A stretch of 64,000 nucleotides of DNA from an uncultured Clostridia bacterium. GTDB lineage: Bacteria > Bacillota > Clostridia > Oscillospirales > Acutalibacteraceae. The stretch lies in NCBI GenBank assembly GCA_947598155.1, contig CANQFC010000001.1, positions 1 to 64,000 on the forward strand, written 5' to 3'. The stretch's first letter is position 1, and every line of letters begins with the position of its first letter. Below, one piece after another: positions 37,010 to 45,789 of the stretch. Below the pieces are notes generated by a model. The model did no database searches. It had not been told where the DNA came from and worked only from the letters and a program-made list of their open reading frames with translations. A program made the position numbers and the translations under genes.

Positions 37010-40000
37010 ATGCAAAGTCGATACAAAGTCGTTATTTCAAATCGCAATCTCTACAAGGAAGTAGACCTTTTGCCGGATGCACCTGAGATCCGGGTAGGCA
37101 CGGAGACTGACTGTGAAGTACGTCTGCGCAAGGATCTTTTCTTCGAACAAATTGTTCTTGAATTTGTCCAACAGGGTGACCAGTGGTCAATCACTTGTTC
37201 TGACAATCTGTATATTGACGCCGGCGACGTCCGTAAACTCATGACCAAGGTGCTCAATCACGGCGATGTTTTTACCGTCAAATATCAGGGCTCTAACAAC
37301 GACGTCTTTACTGTTGAATTTTTAATTGATTTTGATAGTGACAGGCGTAAGTATGAAAGAGCAATTGATGTTTCCGGGTGTAGTGCTTTTTCTATCGGCA
37401 CTGGAAATAATTGCAATATTATTCTAAATAGTCGGTATGTTCAAAATGACTATTTAGAATTAACTTGGCAAAGCGGAAACTTTTCAGCGCGGATATTAAA
37501 TTCGACATATGGAATGTATCACAATGGTAGAAAAACTGACAAAGCAGCTATTATAGAAAATGGTGATTTCTTTTCTATCTCTGATTATTTTTTCTACTAT
37601 AAAAACGGTCACATATGGACAGAAATAAGACCGGACATTACAATCAACAATTTAAATTATGTTGATGAACCAGAACCAAATAGTTATCCGAAGTTCAATC
37701 GTAATACAAGAATAAAGACAATGATTGATGGAGGAAAGATAGAGATATTAGATCCTCCGCCGCCTTTGCAAAAGCCGAAAGGGAATATTATTTCTTCGCT
37801 CCTGCCATCATTAGTTATGGTTGTGGCAGGGCTTGCTATGTCTATGCTTTCGCCATATATGCTGATTTCAAGTGGCATAGGTGTTGTTACGGGAATAATT
37901 GGACTTATTCAAGGTAGCAAAGATTTTAAAACAATGTCCGCTGAACGCATTGTTAAGTATAATGCTTATATCGAAAATAAAAAGCTCGAAATAGAACAAT
38001 GTCGCGCCGATGAGCAAAAAACGATGGAAGAGATTTATTTATCGCCGGAGGTGGAACTAAATAATCTTGCTACATTTTCTCCACAACTTTTTGACAGAGA
38101 AAAAAACGATATTGATTTTTTAAGTGTTCGTTTAGGAACTGGTCCCGTTGAGGCCACAAGGGAAATCGACTACAAAAAACATGAGCAATTAGAAGTTGCA
38201 GATGAGCTTCAACATATTCCTGAGGCGATGTGCGATCAGTATAGATACTTGAGTAATGCTCCTATTGTGTGCAATCTAAAGAACTCAAATGCAGTCTGCA
38301 TTGTGGGTGAACCGGAATATAGGTTTGAAATTTTCAAAAATATTGTCATTGATATTTCTGTGAGACATTTTTATTCAGATGTCAAAATGTTCTTTATAGC
38401 AGAAGAGGAAAACAAAGAAAAATTACATTGGCTTAGATTTCTTCCGCATGCTTTTAATGATGATTTAGGTATAAGAAATTTAGTTTGCGATAGAGAAAGT
38501 AAAAACATTATCTTTGAGTATCTGTATAAAGTATTAACGCAAAGAAAGCAAAACAAGGAATATGATACTACAATTGTTGCATTATTCTTCGATGAGTGCG
38601 GCTTTAAATCGCATCCTGTTTCTAAATTTATTGAAGATGCAAAAGATTTAGGTATAACTTTCGTTTTCTTTGAAAACAGCATGTCTGATGTTCCACAGGG
38701 GTGCGACAGCATTATTGAAATTAAGGATGCTCAAAACGCTTGCCTAATTAATACTTTTGACAGAAGTAAAGCCAGTAATTTTATTTATTCCTGTATTCCG
38801 ACTACGCTAGCTGAAAGTGTTGTCAATATGTTGGCGCCAGTTTATACAGAAGAAATCTCGCTGGAAGGAACTTTGACAAAAAACATCTCTCTATTTGAGC
38901 TACTTAACATTATTGCTGTTGATGATATTGACTTGGGGTCTAATTGGAATTCTTCACAAGTTTTCAAATCCATGGCAGCCCCTCTCGGCGTTTCTAAATC
39001 GGGAATAGTGCATTTAGATCTTCATGACAAAGCACATGGACCTCACGGGTTAGTTGCCGGAACCACAGGTTCTGGTAAATCCGAAATATTGCAAACATAC
39101 ATTTTAACGATGTCGACTTTGTTCCACCCGTATGAAGTTTCCTTTGTTATTATTGACTTCAAAGGGGGCGGTATGGTTAATCAGTTTAAGGAATTACCAC
39201 ATCTATTGGGCGCAATAACAAACATTGATGGTAAGGAAATCAACCGTTCCCTAAAATCAATTAAGGCGGAATTACAAAAGCGTCAACGTCTTTTTGCTGA
39301 CGCTGATGTGAACCATATTGATAAATATATCAGAAAATTTAAAACTGGAGAAGTTAATATCCCGCTTCCGCATTTGATAATAATTGTGGATGAGTTCGCT
39401 GAACTTAAAGCAGAGCAGCCTGAATTTATGAAGGAGCTTATTTCAGCAGCACGTATAGGACGTAGTTTAGGTGTCCATCTGATTCTCGCGACTCAAAAAC
39501 CTTCAGGACAGGTCGATGACCAGATTTGGTCAAATTCTAAATTTAAGCTATGTTTAAAAGTGCAAAGTCAAGAAGATAGCAATGAGGTAATTAAATCTCC
39601 GTTGGCTGCTGAAATAAAGGAACCTGGCCGTGCATATTTGCAGGTTGGAAATAATGAAATATTTGAATTATTCCAATCGGCTTATAGCGGAGCTCCAGAA
39701 AGGGTGGAGAATGAGAATATTAAAGAATTCTCTATATATAGTTTCAACGATTCAGGGAAAAAGGTTCCGGTATTTGTTCAGAAAAAGAAAAAATCATCTG
39801 AGCAAAATCTAACACAATTGGAAGCAATAGTTAAATATGTAAATTCATACTGTTGCAAAAATAGCATAGAAAAACTTCCCAATATTTGTCTTCCGCCATT
39901 GCCTGATCTGCTGTTACAGCCGGATTCGTATGACGGAAATAAGGCTTATGTTGACATTGGCTTATATGATGATCCCGACAATCATATGCAAGCACCTACA

Positions 40001-41482
40001 TATGTAGATCTGCAGAATAAGAATACATTGATTATCGGTTCATCGCAGTTTGGCAAGACAAATTTACTACAATCTATTATCAAAAGTATTTCTATGCAAA
40101 CCAGCCCAAGAGAATCAGTATTTTACATTTTGGATTTTGGCTCAATGGTACTGAAGAATTTCGAGAAACTCAACCATGTTGGCGGGGTTGTCACTTCTTC
40201 TGAGGATGAGAAACTAAAAAATCTTTTCAAGTTGCTATTTGAAGAAATTAATGTCAGAAAGGAGAAACTGCTTACGGTTGGTGTCAGTTCGTTTTCCTCC
40301 TACATTGAGGCGGGATATACGGATTTGCCGCACATTTATTTAATCATTGATAATTTAACAGCTTTGATGGAACTCTACCTTTCTGACGATGATAGCTTGC
40401 TTGCCATTGCCAGAGAAGGTGTCTCTGTAGGAATTTCAATTATAATTGCTAATAATCAAACAGCCGGTATAGGATATAGGTATCTTTCAAATTTTGCAAA
40501 TAAAATTGTCCTATATTGCAATGATAGCGCAGAATATACTACCATCTTTGATCATGTTTCAATTAAGCCTGATGAGAAAGTTGGTCGATGTGTGCTGGAA
40601 ATAGATAAGAATATGCTTGAATGCCAAACTTATTTAGCTTTTGAAGGCGAAAAGGAAATTGAAAGAGTTCAGAATATGCGCGCTTTTATCGAAAAGGTAA
40701 ATAGCAAGTATACTGAATTACAAGCGAAACAAATTCCGTTTATTCCAAGCACGCTTGATGCTAAGACCATGGTGAAAGTGTATAATACAGCACCCAGTAA
40801 ATATTCTTTACCCATCGGTTTAGCATATGATGATGTCAAACCATTTGTATTAAATCTGAATGCCATAGGCATTCTGGGAATTACGGGCAAGGAAGGGTTT
40901 GGACACAAGAACTTTGTATCGCTAATTATAAAAAGCCTTATGTCGAAGTGCATGAGCAACGCAGAAATAGTAATTTTTGATGACGTAACAAGAAAGTATG
41001 CTGAATATAAAAATGACATCGCATATTACTCATTAGATGTAGCCTCGGTTTGTGGTGTTATCGAACAATGGCATACGGAACTGAAAAGAAGATATGATTA
41101 TTTGATGTTAAATAATTCGAGTAGCGCAGATGATAAATTGCTCGTTATGATTGTTCAAAATAATGATGTAGCAACTGCAATACAGTCTGACGCCACAGCA
41201 TTGGACAAGTTTAATGAGATTCTTGAACGCTATAAGGATATGGGAGTGTGTATCATTTTTGCAAATTATCCTAACACTTCTATTTCCTACGATGCGCCAG
41301 ATGCTATTCGAATAATTAAACAAAAGCAACATATTATGTATTTTGACGATTTGCAAAACCTCAAGTGTATTGATCCGCCATACGATGCAATTAGGCAATA
41401 TAAAAAACCGATATCGTTAGGCGATGGTTATTACGTCAATGACAATGATGTAATAAAACTGAAATTGATATTATCAGAATAG
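37010..41482 (+). CDS. essC: EssC-type FtsK/SpoIIIE ATPase of the type VII system
   Basis: At 1490 residues this has full EssC length and order. There are two N-terminal FHA-like domains (about 1-100, 108-205), two membrane helices (about 261-301) and three ATPase domains. D1 has an intact Walker A GTTGSGKS (684-691), DFKGGG and IIVDEFAEL. D2 has GSSQFGKT (1010-1017) and LIIDNLTAL. D3 has a degenerate P-loop GITGKEGFGHKN (about 1290-1301). It is the motor that selects and exports WXG100/LXG substrates. From about 37310 onward the DNA becomes clearly more AT-rich than the first 300 bases, suggesting a recombination joint inside the FHA region. Confidence 0.96.
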   Translation: MQSRYKVVISNRNLYKEVDLLPDAPEIRVGTETDCEVRLRKDLFFEQIVLEFVQQGDQWSITCSDNLYIDAGDVRKLMTKVLNHGDVFTVKYQGSNNDVFTVEFLIDFDSDRRKYERAIDVSGCSAFSIGTGNNCNIILNSRYVQNDYLELTWQSGNFSARILNSTYGMYHNGRKTDKAAIIENGDFFSISDYFFYYKNGHIWTEIRPDITINNLNYVDEPEPNSYPKFNRNTRIKTMIDGGKIEILDPPPPLQKPKGNIISSLLPSLVMVVAGLAMSMLSPYMLISSGIGVVTGIIGLIQGSKDFKTMSAERIVKYNAYIENKKLEIEQCRADEQKTMEEIYLSPEVELNNLATFSPQLFDREKNDIDFLSVRLGTGPVEATREIDYKKHEQLEVADELQHIPEAMCDQYRYLSNAPIVCNLKNSNAVCIVGEPEYRFEIFKNIVIDISVRHFYSDVKMFFIAEEENKEKLHWLRFLPHAFNDDLGIRNLVCDRESKNIIFEYLYKVLTQRKQNKEYDTTIVALFFDECGFKSHPVSKFIEDAKDLGITFVFFENSMSDVPQGCDSIIEIKDAQNACLINTFDRSKASNFIYSCIPTTLAESVVNMLAPVYTEEISLEGTLTKNISLFELLNIIAVDDIDLGSNWNSSQVFKSMAAPLGVSKSGIVHLDLHDKAHGPHGLVAGTTGSGKSEILQTYILTMSTLFHPYEVSFVIIDFKGGGMVNQFKELPHLLGAITNIDGKEINRSLKSIKAELQKRQRLFADADVNHIDKYIRKFKTGEVNIPLPHLIIIVDEFAELKAEQPEFMKELISAARIGRSLGVHLILATQKPSGQVDDQIWSNSKFKLCLKVQSQEDSNEVIKSPLAAEIKEPGRAYLQVGNNEIFELFQSAYSGAPERVENENIKEFSIYSFNDSGKKVPVFVQKKKKSSEQNLTQLEAIVKYVNSYCCKNSIEKLPNICLPPLPDLLLQPDSYDGNKAYVDIGLYDDPDNHMQAPTYVDLQNKNTLIIGSSQFGKTNLLQSIIKSISMQTSPRESVFYILDFGSMVLKNFEKLNHVGGVVTSSEDEKLKNLFKLLFEEINVRKEKLLTVGVSSFSSYIEAGYTDLPHIYLIIDNLTALMELYLSDDDSLLAIAREGVSVGISIIIANNQTAGIGYRYLSNFANKIVLYCNDSAEYTTIFDHVSIKPDEKVGRCVLEIDKNMLECQTYLAFEGEKEIERVQNMRAFIEKVNSKYTELQAKQIPFIPSTLDAKTMVKVYNTAPSKYSLPIGLAYDDVKPFVLNLNAIGILGITGKEGFGHKNFVSLIIKSLMSKCMSNAEIVIFDDVTRKYAEYKNDIAYYSLDVASVCGVIEQWHTELKRRYDYLMLNNSSSADDKLLVMIVQNNDVATAIQSDATALDKFNEILERYKDMGVCIIFANYPNTSISYDAPDAIRIIKQKQHIMYFDDLQNLKCIDPPYDAIRQYKKPISLGDGYYVNDNDVIKLKLILSE

Positions 41483-41498
41483 AAAAGAGGGGGATAAT

Positions 41499-41930
41499 AT
41501 GGCCAAATCTCTTGATGATTATAAGTCGGAAAAAAGAAGTTTGGAAAATCAAATAGCCAGTCGAAGAAGTCAAAACGCAAGAATTTCAGGAGAAATTTCA
41601 CGTCTTGAAGCTGCTTATGATAAATTAGGTAAAATCAAGCGCAGTAATCCTGACAATGCGGAAAAAGTAAGAGATAATACGAAACTTTCCAAAGTTGCTG
41701 GCAACGTAAAGTGGAGAGGCAAGTATAAAGATCAGTTTGATAATGCCATGAAGGATAGAGCTACGCCAGCAGCGAAAGATTTTTTTAATAGTATTGACGC
41801 AATGCAAGACGAAATCGGAAGGGCTTTAGACAGAAAACGTGGCGAGTATAATACGGGCTCGGCAATTCTAAATGGTCTTAATCGAGCGTGGAATAATGTA
41901 GCGGGCATCATCCGGAACTGGGTGAATTAA
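41499..41930 (+). CDS. Small helical LXG partner (YwqH/DUF5082-like)
   Basis: The 143-residue protein is nearly all helical, with a long coiled coil (about 1-60), a WRG motif at about residue 72 (NVKWRGKYKDQF) and a second helix pair. This is the form of LXG-associated Lap1-type proteins, of which YwqH/DUF5082 is one family. The family assignment is by pattern only. Such proteins bind the LXG domain and form the targeting complex for EssC. It lies 16 bases after EssC and before the second partner and the LXG gene. Confidence 0.75.
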   Translation: MAKSLDDYKSEKRSLENQIASRRSQNARISGEISRLEAAYDKLGKIKRSNPDNAEKVRDNTKLSKVAGNVKWRGKYKDQFDNAMKDRATPAAKDFFNSIDAMQDEIGRALDRKRGEYNTGSAILNGLNRAWNNVAGIIRNWVN

Positions 41931-41944
41931 TTGGAGGTGTCATC

Positions 41945-42223
41945 ATGGCAGAATTAAAAGCAAAACTAGATGATATAGACGCCTTAATAGGCTATATCAA
42001 AACTAATAAAGACGCCTTTGACTTATCCGTTTCCTCTGTAAAAGAACCGTCAAAATGTAAAGGGATAATGGTGTCGGAATATATCAAAAGAATTAAAAAA
42101 ATATCAGACCTTTTAGGCAAATACAAGCAATTGTTAGATAAGGATGTATTAGACATTAATATTTCAAAAGAAACCATCCGAGAGATGGATGAACAAATGG
42201 AAAATCTTTCAAAAATCGAGTAA
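41945..42223 (+). CDS. Second small helical LXG partner (Lap2-like)
   Basis: The 92-residue protein is predicted to form a helical hairpin (LDDIDALIGYIKTNKDAFDL, then SEYIKRIKKISDLLGKYKQL). It has no WXG motif. Position and size match the Lap2-type partner (DUF5344/YwqI-like) in LXG operons. Sequence similarity is not strong enough to name a family. ATG has TTGGAGGTG upstream. The LXG gene follows by 32 bases. Confidence 0.72.
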   Translation: MAELKAKLDDIDALIGYIKTNKDAFDLSVSSVKEPSKCKGIMVSEYIKRIKKISDLLGKYKQLLDKDVLDINISKETIREMDEQMENLSKIE

Positions 42224-42255
42224 CTTCTAAATGGCTGTAAAGGAGGAGGGTTAAT

Positions 42256-44619
42256 TTGTCATATACAAAAATCTATTATGATGACATTTGGGAGGCCGCA
42301 TCAAAGAGCAGTGAAAAATGCAGAGAGTGGCTGTCTAACCTTCAGGAATTGTCCAATAGTTTTGAAAAATTTGTAAATACGGAAAGCTTCAAAGGGCAAG
42401 CTGCGACTAATATGAAAAATTACCTAAATCAAGTGCACGGTATACTAATAATGATTCTCGGATCTGTTGTGCAGTCATATAGCGCACTTGCCATAGACTA
42501 TTACGGTGGCTATACACGTATTGTTGATTCGGGTGATAACAAAAAATATGGTTTGAGGTATACTACAATTGTAAGTAGCGAAGTTTGCGAGACTGGTTCA
42601 ATACAAAAAACATTAAACAATATTTTAAGATCCGCCGAGCAAGTTGTAGCTGATGCAAACAGTGTGAAAAATAGCATTTCTGATTTGGTATCAATCGCAT
42701 CTTACCCGAAAACGTATAATCTATATGAACAAATTAAGGCAGCTAAATCAAAAGCGCAAACAGTACATAATAACGCTATTGCGTATGAAGCTTCCAGAGC
42801 AAACGATTTTAATGAAATAGATAGATTAATTTCGCAAGCTTTATCAATTATTAATGCGCAGTTAGGGGAAACACGCACACCGGTTGTAAAATATGAAAAT
42901 GGCGCAATCGGGTTAATGTGCGATATAGATCAAATACGAGTAGATTTAGAGGCAACCTCTGAAAAAGTTTCGTCTATTACAGAAAATGAAAATTTTGAAA
43001 AAGACGCAGAACTTGTTCTTAATAGAGATGCTCTTATTCAAGAAGAGGAAGAGGCATCTCGAGAATGGGCCCAATGGGTCGCTGTTGGAATTGCCGTAGT
43101 AGGTGGGATTGTATTAACGGTTGTAACTGCTGGTGCTGCTGCGCCGGGCACCTGCATGATTGTTGGTGCTGCGGTTGGAGCTACTACGGCCGCAGCAAGC
43201 GGAATCGCAGATAACTATGTTAAAAATGGGACATTTTTTGAGGGGTTGGATATAAAAGAATTTGGCAAAGATGTACTTGTTGGTGCAGTCGGTGGTGCTG
43301 TAACTGGATATCTCGGGGCTGTTTCAACAGGCTCGGCAATAAAACAACCCATTGAAAAAGGGATGTCTGCGCTCGCAGATACTTTGGTGGAAGAAGGCTC
43401 CAAAGGTGTAGCAGGTGCAATTTGGGAAATGGGAGAGACAATTTATGAAGTTGGTGAAGCAATCGTTGCCGGGAAACCAGGCGACAAAATCATTTCTGTA
43501 CTAGACGCTGGAGTTGATGAAATCGAAGGTGAAGTTGCAGATACATTAAAAAATATGTCAACCAAAGGCGCAAAAAGCTTTGTTGGAGGTACTATTGCAG
43601 GTAAATTTGATATTGACACTTCTGATAAGAGCGTAATTAAGAAAATTGGAGAAAAGGCAGCAGAGGGTGCCGGAAAAGGCCTTGCGGGCGGCACAGTAAA
43701 TACACTATGGGATGTCGGCGAGGCAGTACTGGATGATGACAGTTCAACGACAGTAACATCTGCTCTAAAACAGGGCATTAAAGAAACTGTCCAAGACGTA
43801 ACCAGTTCTACAGCAGGTGCTGTTGTTTCTGAGGGCGTTTTTTCCGGTGTTGATGGTATTGACAACAAAGCGGGGAAAGTAGTAGCCGAAACTATAAAAG
43901 ATACTGTTACAGATACGGCAGAAAAAGTTGCCAGTGGCGTTACCGGCAGAACAATGGATTACGTTTATGGTGACGAAAAAGACGCTGGCAAAATCCTTGG
44001 AGACATATGGGAAGAAGATTTGGAGAGCGGAAGGACAATTGCAGAAGCTGCTGGAAGTTCTGTAGGTGAGCATATTGTTGAAGAGGTGCATAAGGATGAC
44101 AAGTTTTATAACGATCTAAAGAAAATTGATAAAGATGGTGATGGCAAGATAGAAGTTGTTCAGTTTGATGATTATGCCGTCACTAAGCAGGACTACGACG
44201 CGGCTGTTAAAAACGCAGGTAAGGGGGCATATAAGGATAAGACAGTGCAAGACATTCTTGGATTACCAAAAGATGCAGATATTAGTTCTGGCAAAAGTCG
44301 TACAGTTTCAATTGATATGACGGAAAAATATTCTTCAAGCAGAAAAACAACAGACACTGTCACTGTCGGTGGCAAGTACACATTTAGTAAAAGCTATTTT
44401 GAGTCCTCGGTAAATGTTGCTGGCACTAAGGGGTATGGAGGAAAAACTGCACAAGAAATCCTCGGGATACCTAATGATGTTGATTTATCGGAAGACAATA
44501 TAACATATAAGCGCGTCGATAATGATAAAATTGGTCAGGGTAAGGAAGTTGAACTTCACAGGGATTACAGCACAAACGCAACCAAAATTCATATTTCAAG
44601 CGTGAAACACAAATCATGA
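42256..44619 (+). CDS. LXG-domain effector with unassigned C-terminus
   Basis: The 787-residue protein has an N-terminal LXG domain (about 1-205; SFKGQAATNMKNYLNQVHG). A glycine/alanine-rich hydrophobic stretch (about 270-340) and a long low-complexity central region follow. The tail has an EF-hand-like loop DKDGDGKIEVVQ from residue 625. It then has two related units of about 40 residues (KTVQDILGLPKDADI and KTAQEILGIPNDVDL). No nuclease, NADase, lipid II phosphatase or ADP-ribosyltransferase motif is visible, so the activity is unknown. TTG start with AGGAGGAGGG upstream. No obvious immunity gene is next to it unless it is the one at 44664. Confidence 0.87.
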   Translation: MSYTKIYYDDIWEAASKSSEKCREWLSNLQELSNSFEKFVNTESFKGQAATNMKNYLNQVHGILIMILGSVVQSYSALAIDYYGGYTRIVDSGDNKKYGLRYTTIVSSEVCETGSIQKTLNNILRSAEQVVADANSVKNSISDLVSIASYPKTYNLYEQIKAAKSKAQTVHNNAIAYEASRANDFNEIDRLISQALSIINAQLGETRTPVVKYENGAIGLMCDIDQIRVDLEATSEKVSSITENENFEKDAELVLNRDALIQEEEEASREWAQWVAVGIAVVGGIVLTVVTAGAAAPGTCMIVGAAVGATTAAASGIADNYVKNGTFFEGLDIKEFGKDVLVGAVGGAVTGYLGAVSTGSAIKQPIEKGMSALADTLVEEGSKGVAGAIWEMGETIYEVGEAIVAGKPGDKIISVLDAGVDEIEGEVADTLKNMSTKGAKSFVGGTIAGKFDIDTSDKSVIKKIGEKAAEGAGKGLAGGTVNTLWDVGEAVLDDDSSTTVTSALKQGIKETVQDVTSSTAGAVVSEGVFSGVDGIDNKAGKVVAETIKDTVTDTAEKVASGVTGRTMDYVYGDEKDAGKILGDIWEEDLESGRTIAEAAGSSVGEHIVEEVHKDDKFYNDLKKIDKDGDGKIEVVQFDDYAVTKQDYDAAVKNAGKGAYKDKTVQDILGLPKDADISSGKSRTVSIDMTEKYSSSRKTTDTVTVGGKYTFSKSYFESSVNVAGTKGYGGKTAQEILGIPNDVDLSEDNITYKRVDNDKIGQGKEVELHRDYSTNATKIHISSVKHKS

Positions 44620-44663
44620 CTTGAAAGGGAATATTAACAACAAATTTAAAAGGAGAAGTTATC

Positions 44664-44981
44664 ATGGAAAACAAGAAAATCTTACCGTTAGGAAGCGTTG
44701 TCTATCTTAAGGAAGGAAATAAGAAGGTTTTAATTGTTGCAAGAGGTCTTGTTGCAAAAAACGGAGATGGTCATATTTACTTTGATTACGGTGGGGTTCC
44801 TTATCCGGAAGGACTTGTAGACGATAAGATGGCTTATTTCCAGCAGGATGCAATCAATAAAGTTGTTTTTGAAGGCTACACTGATTTGGATGATGAAGCA
44901 ACCATTGAGAAAATCAATTTGTTTGTTAAAAATCATCCTGAAATACCCAGGGGTGATGTTAAACAGCTTTTGAACAAATAA
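44664..44981 (+). CDS. DUF4176-like type VII accessory protein
   Basis: The 105-residue soluble protein begins LPLGSVVYLKEGNKKVLIVAR and has YFDYGGVPYPEG, the pattern I recall for DUF4176, a small family often beside LXG genes in T7SSb loci. Its role is not firmly known to me. Effector accessory or immunity functions are both possible. It lies 44 bases after the LXG gene with a clear AAAGGAG site and probably ends operon D. Confidence 0.78.
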   Translation: MENKKILPLGSVVYLKEGNKKVLIVARGLVAKNGDGHIYFDYGGVPYPEGLVDDKMAYFQQDAINKVVFEGYTDLDDEATIEKINLFVKNHPEIPRGDVKQLLNK

Positions 44982-45361
44982 TTTATTTGCGGATCAGTTT
45001 AAATTAATCATGATCAGGTGAGATGAGTGGAGCTAAAGCAAATAGATGTTTTTTAGTTGTAATAGCTGTAAAAGCTATTGATTTAAAGAGTTTGACTCTG
45101 CTTACTGATGAACCTTTAAACCAAGTATGATGAGTTGTTTGTCTTGATTATGCAGACCAACATGAGTTTTGCATAAATCCTTATTGGTAGATAGCGTTCT
45201 CTGTTTGGTTTAACATAGGCTATAACGAAAATGAATCAAGCAGAAGTTTCGCTTTCTATATCTCTTGAGTGATTTTCGGCTTCGGCCATAGCCAGAATCA
45301 CTTGTGTTTTTGGTATACGCATTTTGTTTATGGCTGATTGAATTTGAGAGGAGGTGAAAAA
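44982..45361 (+). other. Spacer with hairpins between operon D and WXG100 gene
   Basis: No gene is seen in these 380 bases. Two hairpins are visible. AATAGCT-GTAAA-AGCTATT (45061-45079) may end operon D. AGTGATT...AATCACT (45268-45302) encloses a GGC-TTCG-GCC tetraloop and lies in the leader of the WXG100 gene. A weak TATAAC (45221-45226) has no good -35. None of the four LytTR-type repeat pairs occurs here. Confidence 0.5.
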
Positions 45362-45658
45362 ATGGCTGGAAATCAAATCAGAATGACCCCTGAATCTATG
45401 CGTGCAAGAGCGGGCGAATATACTAATCAAGCTGAAAACATTCAGCAGATTATCAACAACCTTGATCGCTTGCTTCGGCAGCTTCAGCAGGAATGGGAAG
45501 GCGATGCTAGTAGAGCGTATGCAGAAAAATTCACTCAACTTAGACCTGGGTTTGTTAATGCCAAAAATCTTGTTGATGAAATTTCCGTTGCACTCAAAAA
45601 AGCCGCTCAGATTGTTGAAGATACTGACAAAAACATTGCAGGTCAGTTCAGAGGTTAA
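45362..45658 (+). CDS. WXG100 protein (EsxA-like)
   Basis: The 98-residue protein forms two helices around a WEG turn (QQEWEGDASRAYAEKF), the defining WXG100 layout. A C-terminal ISVALKKAAQIVEDTDKNIA helix carries a D/E-rich end resembling the YxxxD/E-type export signal region, though the Tyr is not present. It is a likely secreted substrate or structural partner of EssC. ATG 45362 with an excellent GAGGAGG site is the start. It is transcribed apart from essC and followed by its own terminator. Confidence 0.95.
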   Translation: MAGNQIRMTPESMRARAGEYTNQAENIQQIINNLDRLLRQLQQEWEGDASRAYAEKFTQLRPGFVNAKNLVDEISVALKKAAQIVEDTDKNIAGQFRG

Positions 45659-45668
45659 GTGCATGAGT

Positions 45669-45702
45669 CGGCAACCGGCTATCATGCCGGTTGTCGGGTT
45701 TT
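45669..45702 (+). terminator. Intrinsic terminator after WXG100 gene
   Basis: An 11-bp stem CGGCAACCGGC/GCCGGTTGTCG (one G-T pair) with a 6-base loop is followed by GGTTTT. It starts 10 bases after the stop codon, so the WXG100 gene forms a short separate transcript. Confidence 0.85.
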
Positions 45703-45789
45703 GCAAATCGTAGCTGTTATAATGACTTGATTAATTTATCAATTCCCTATAGATATAAATATAGAAAGTTTTTTAAAAGGAGATAAATA

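Noticed and set aside
37010-41482. Reading the large ATPase as FtsK/SpoIIIE for DNA transfer
   Set aside because: Two N-terminal FHA domains, three ATPase domains and the adjacent YukD-like, LXG and WXG100 genes fit EssC, not a DNA translocase.
45236-45706. 156-codon minus-strand frame across the WXG100 gene
   Set aside because: It is antisense to a clear WXG100 gene and runs through its terminator hairpin.
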